This document shows positions 63,072-64,000 of a stretch of DNA of 64,000 nt, piece by piece. The notes beneath the pieces are model-generated. The model did no database searches and was not told the DNA's origin. It worked only from the letters and a program-made list of their open reading frames with translations. The position numbers and the translations under genes are program-made. How positions within the stretch are numbered: position 1 is the first letter of the stretch; each line of letters starts with the position of its first letter. This stretch comes from Streptomyces seoulensis (lineage in GTDB: Bacteria > Actinomycetota > Actinomycetes > Streptomycetales > Streptomycetaceae), in contig NZ_CP032229.1 of NCBI RefSeq assembly GCF_004328625.1, positions 6,076,001-6,140,000 on the forward strand, given 5' to 3'.

Positions 63072-63848
63072 TCAGCGCCCGTAACGCCGCTCGCGGGCCG
63101 CGTACGAGCGCAGCGCGCGCAGCAGGTCGAGCTGGCGGAACGCGGGCCACAGCACGTCCACGAAGTGCACCTCCGCATAAGCCGACTGCCACAGCAGGAA
63201 CCCCGACAGGCGCTGCTCGCCGGAGGTGCGGATGACGAAGTCGGTGTCGTGCCCGGCGGGGGAGTACAGGTTGTCGGTGATGTGCTCCAGGTCGAAGTCG
63301 GCGGCCAGGTCGCGCGGGTCGCCCCCGGCGCGGATGTGCTTGTCGAAGGCGGCCCGGACCGCGTCCACGATCTCCCGGCGCCCGCCGTAGCCGACGGCCA
63401 CGTCGACCTTCAGGCCGCCCCGGCCGGTCGTCGTGGCGGCGGCCTCCTTCAGCACCCGCGCGGTGTCGCCCGGCAGCAGGTCCAGCGCGCCGATGATCTC
63501 GATCTCCCACGGCGCGTCCGTCGCGCACACCCGGCGCACGGTCTCCTCGATGATGTCGAGCAGCGGGCCGAGTTCGGCGGCCGGGCGGTGCAGGTTGTCG
63601 TCGGAGAGCATCCACAGGGTGACGTGGCTGATCTCGGCGTCGGCGCACCAGTGCAGGAAGTCCGTGACCTTCGCGCCGCCGACGCGATAGCCCTCACGGA
63701 CGTCGGTGTGCCCCGCGCCGCGCGCCCAGCGACGGTTGCCGTCCAGCATGATCGCCACATGCCGGGGCCGGGGCAGACCCTCCAACTTGCGGTTCAGCCG
63801 CCGCAGGTAAACCGCTTCCAGCGCCGAGCGCAGTGCCTTCCATGCCAC
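63072..63848 (-). CDS. Cis-isoprenyl diphosphate synthase (UppS family)
   Basis: 258 aa from the GTG at 63848 with AAGGA upstream. Family motifs: HVAIMLDGNRRWARGAG with the catalytic Asp and N-R-R, VTLWMLSDDNLHR, IIGALDLLPG, VAVGYGGRREIVDAV and RTSGEQRLSGFLLWQSAYAEVHFVD. It condenses isopentenyl diphosphate in Z configuration; chain length (decaprenyl, undecaprenyl or short) cannot be told by eye. Streptomyces usually keep two such genes. A 14-bp palindrome (CCCCTGGCCAGGGG, 63055-63068) follows the stop. Confidence 0.9.
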   Translation of the reverse strand: MAWKALRSALEAVYLRRLNRKLEGLPRPRHVAIMLDGNRRWARGAGHTDVREGYRVGGAKVTDFLHWCADAEISHVTLWMLSDDNLHRPAAELGPLLDIIEETVRRVCATDAPWEIEIIGALDLLPGDTARVLKEAAATTTGRGGLKVDVAVGYGGRREIVDAVRAAFDKHIRAGGDPRDLAADFDLEHITDNLYSPAGHDTDFVIRTSGEQRLSGFLLWQSAYAEVHFVDVLWPAFRQLDLLRALRSYAARERRYGR

Positions 63849-63964
63849 GCCGAGATCCTTCCGAGGCCGGGGGGAACGAGGTCGCAAACGATAGCGGCAA
63901 TTGCCGGGGGCGCAGCGCCCGGCCACCCTCCGGCCGCTCCCGGCACGGGCGTTACGCTGCCGCG

Positions 63965-64000
63965 ATGACGGGCCGACGGATCAGCCGACGCGGGCTGCTG
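63965..64000 (+). CDS. Start of a Tat-exported protein (3' end outside window)
   Basis: Twelve codons: MTGRRISRRGLL. The SRRGLL element is a twin-arginine signal start, so the product is likely a folded, exported enzyme or cofactor protein. It is divergent from the isoprenyl transferase gene (116 nt between). Nothing more can be said from the visible part. Confidence 0.55.
   Translation, partial: MTGRRISRRGLL

Overview
The window is chromosomal DNA of a Streptomyces (or very close relative). The evidence is very high GC with GC-rich third codon positions, a short chaplin, a complete conservon with a CYP157-type P450, a chitinase with paired DasR-like operators, two LAETG sorting-signal proteins, and a blaA-blaB/beta-lactamase triad of the S. 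cacaoi kind. I see no rRNA, tRNA, CRISPR array, transposase, integrase or prophage gene. It reads as ordinary chromosome rich in secreted, regulatory and stress genes.

Layout. 1-3.7 kb: the 3' part of an ATP-grasp gene, a membrane-anchored peptidoglycan-binding protein and an ANTAR/GAF/PAS/PP2C phosphatase. 3.8-14.3 kb: an RpiR regulator, an unknown 126-aa protein behind an AT-rich promoter with an inverted repeat, a GT39-like membrane glycosyltransferase, a small kinase, beta-phosphoglucomutase coupled to a GH65 phosphorylase, an LPG-synthase-type membrane protein and a GH15 hydrolase. Together these suggest disaccharide phosphorolysis and alpha-glucan or trehalose turnover. 14.3-20.4 kb: a DcuS-like sensor fused to a PP2C output, a YkvA protein, an orphan 390-aa protein and an FprA-type ferredoxin reductase with an iron-box-like site. 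20.5-24.7 kb: divergent cell-surface genes, an NlpC/P60 protein with TG repeats and a DUF1996 protein with LAETG.

24.7-32.1 kb: a methyltransferase, a flavodoxin-like protein, an unusual fusion (alpha/beta-hydrolase-like domain with Glu at the nucleophile elbow plus an acetoacetate-decarboxylase-like domain), a ketosynthase, a desaturase, a secreted protein and an SPW membrane protein. 32.2-34.6 kb: arsR-acr3-arsC with divergent arsI. 34.6-41.0 kb: an aldo/keto reductase, then conservon cvnA-B-C-D with two P450s, almost every junction overlapping. 41.3-45.6 kb: a rhomboid-like membrane protein and pyruvate carboxylase.

45.7-52.6 kb is an exported hydrolase region: a secreted protein, a PL7 alginate lyase, a GH18 chitinase, a CelD-type GNAT, a discoidin/beta-helix protein and a chaplin. 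The lyase and chitinase promoters carry related TGGACCGGACC elements, so they may share a regulator. 52.7-57.6 kb: a membrane acyltransferase, a furA-katG pair with an apparently leaderless furA promoter, and an Rv1733c-like membrane protein. 57.7-60.4 kb: the blaB-blaA/bla divergon. 60.7-64 kb: a second LAETG protein, a small Cys protein, an APH-like kinase, an isoprenyl transferase and the first codons of a Tat-exported protein.

Most convergent pairs with room between them are separated by long GC-rich hairpins acting as bidirectional terminators. Operons are recognisable by 1- to 20-nt overlaps. Start sites were chosen by Shine-Dalgarno spacing and are stated where uncertain.
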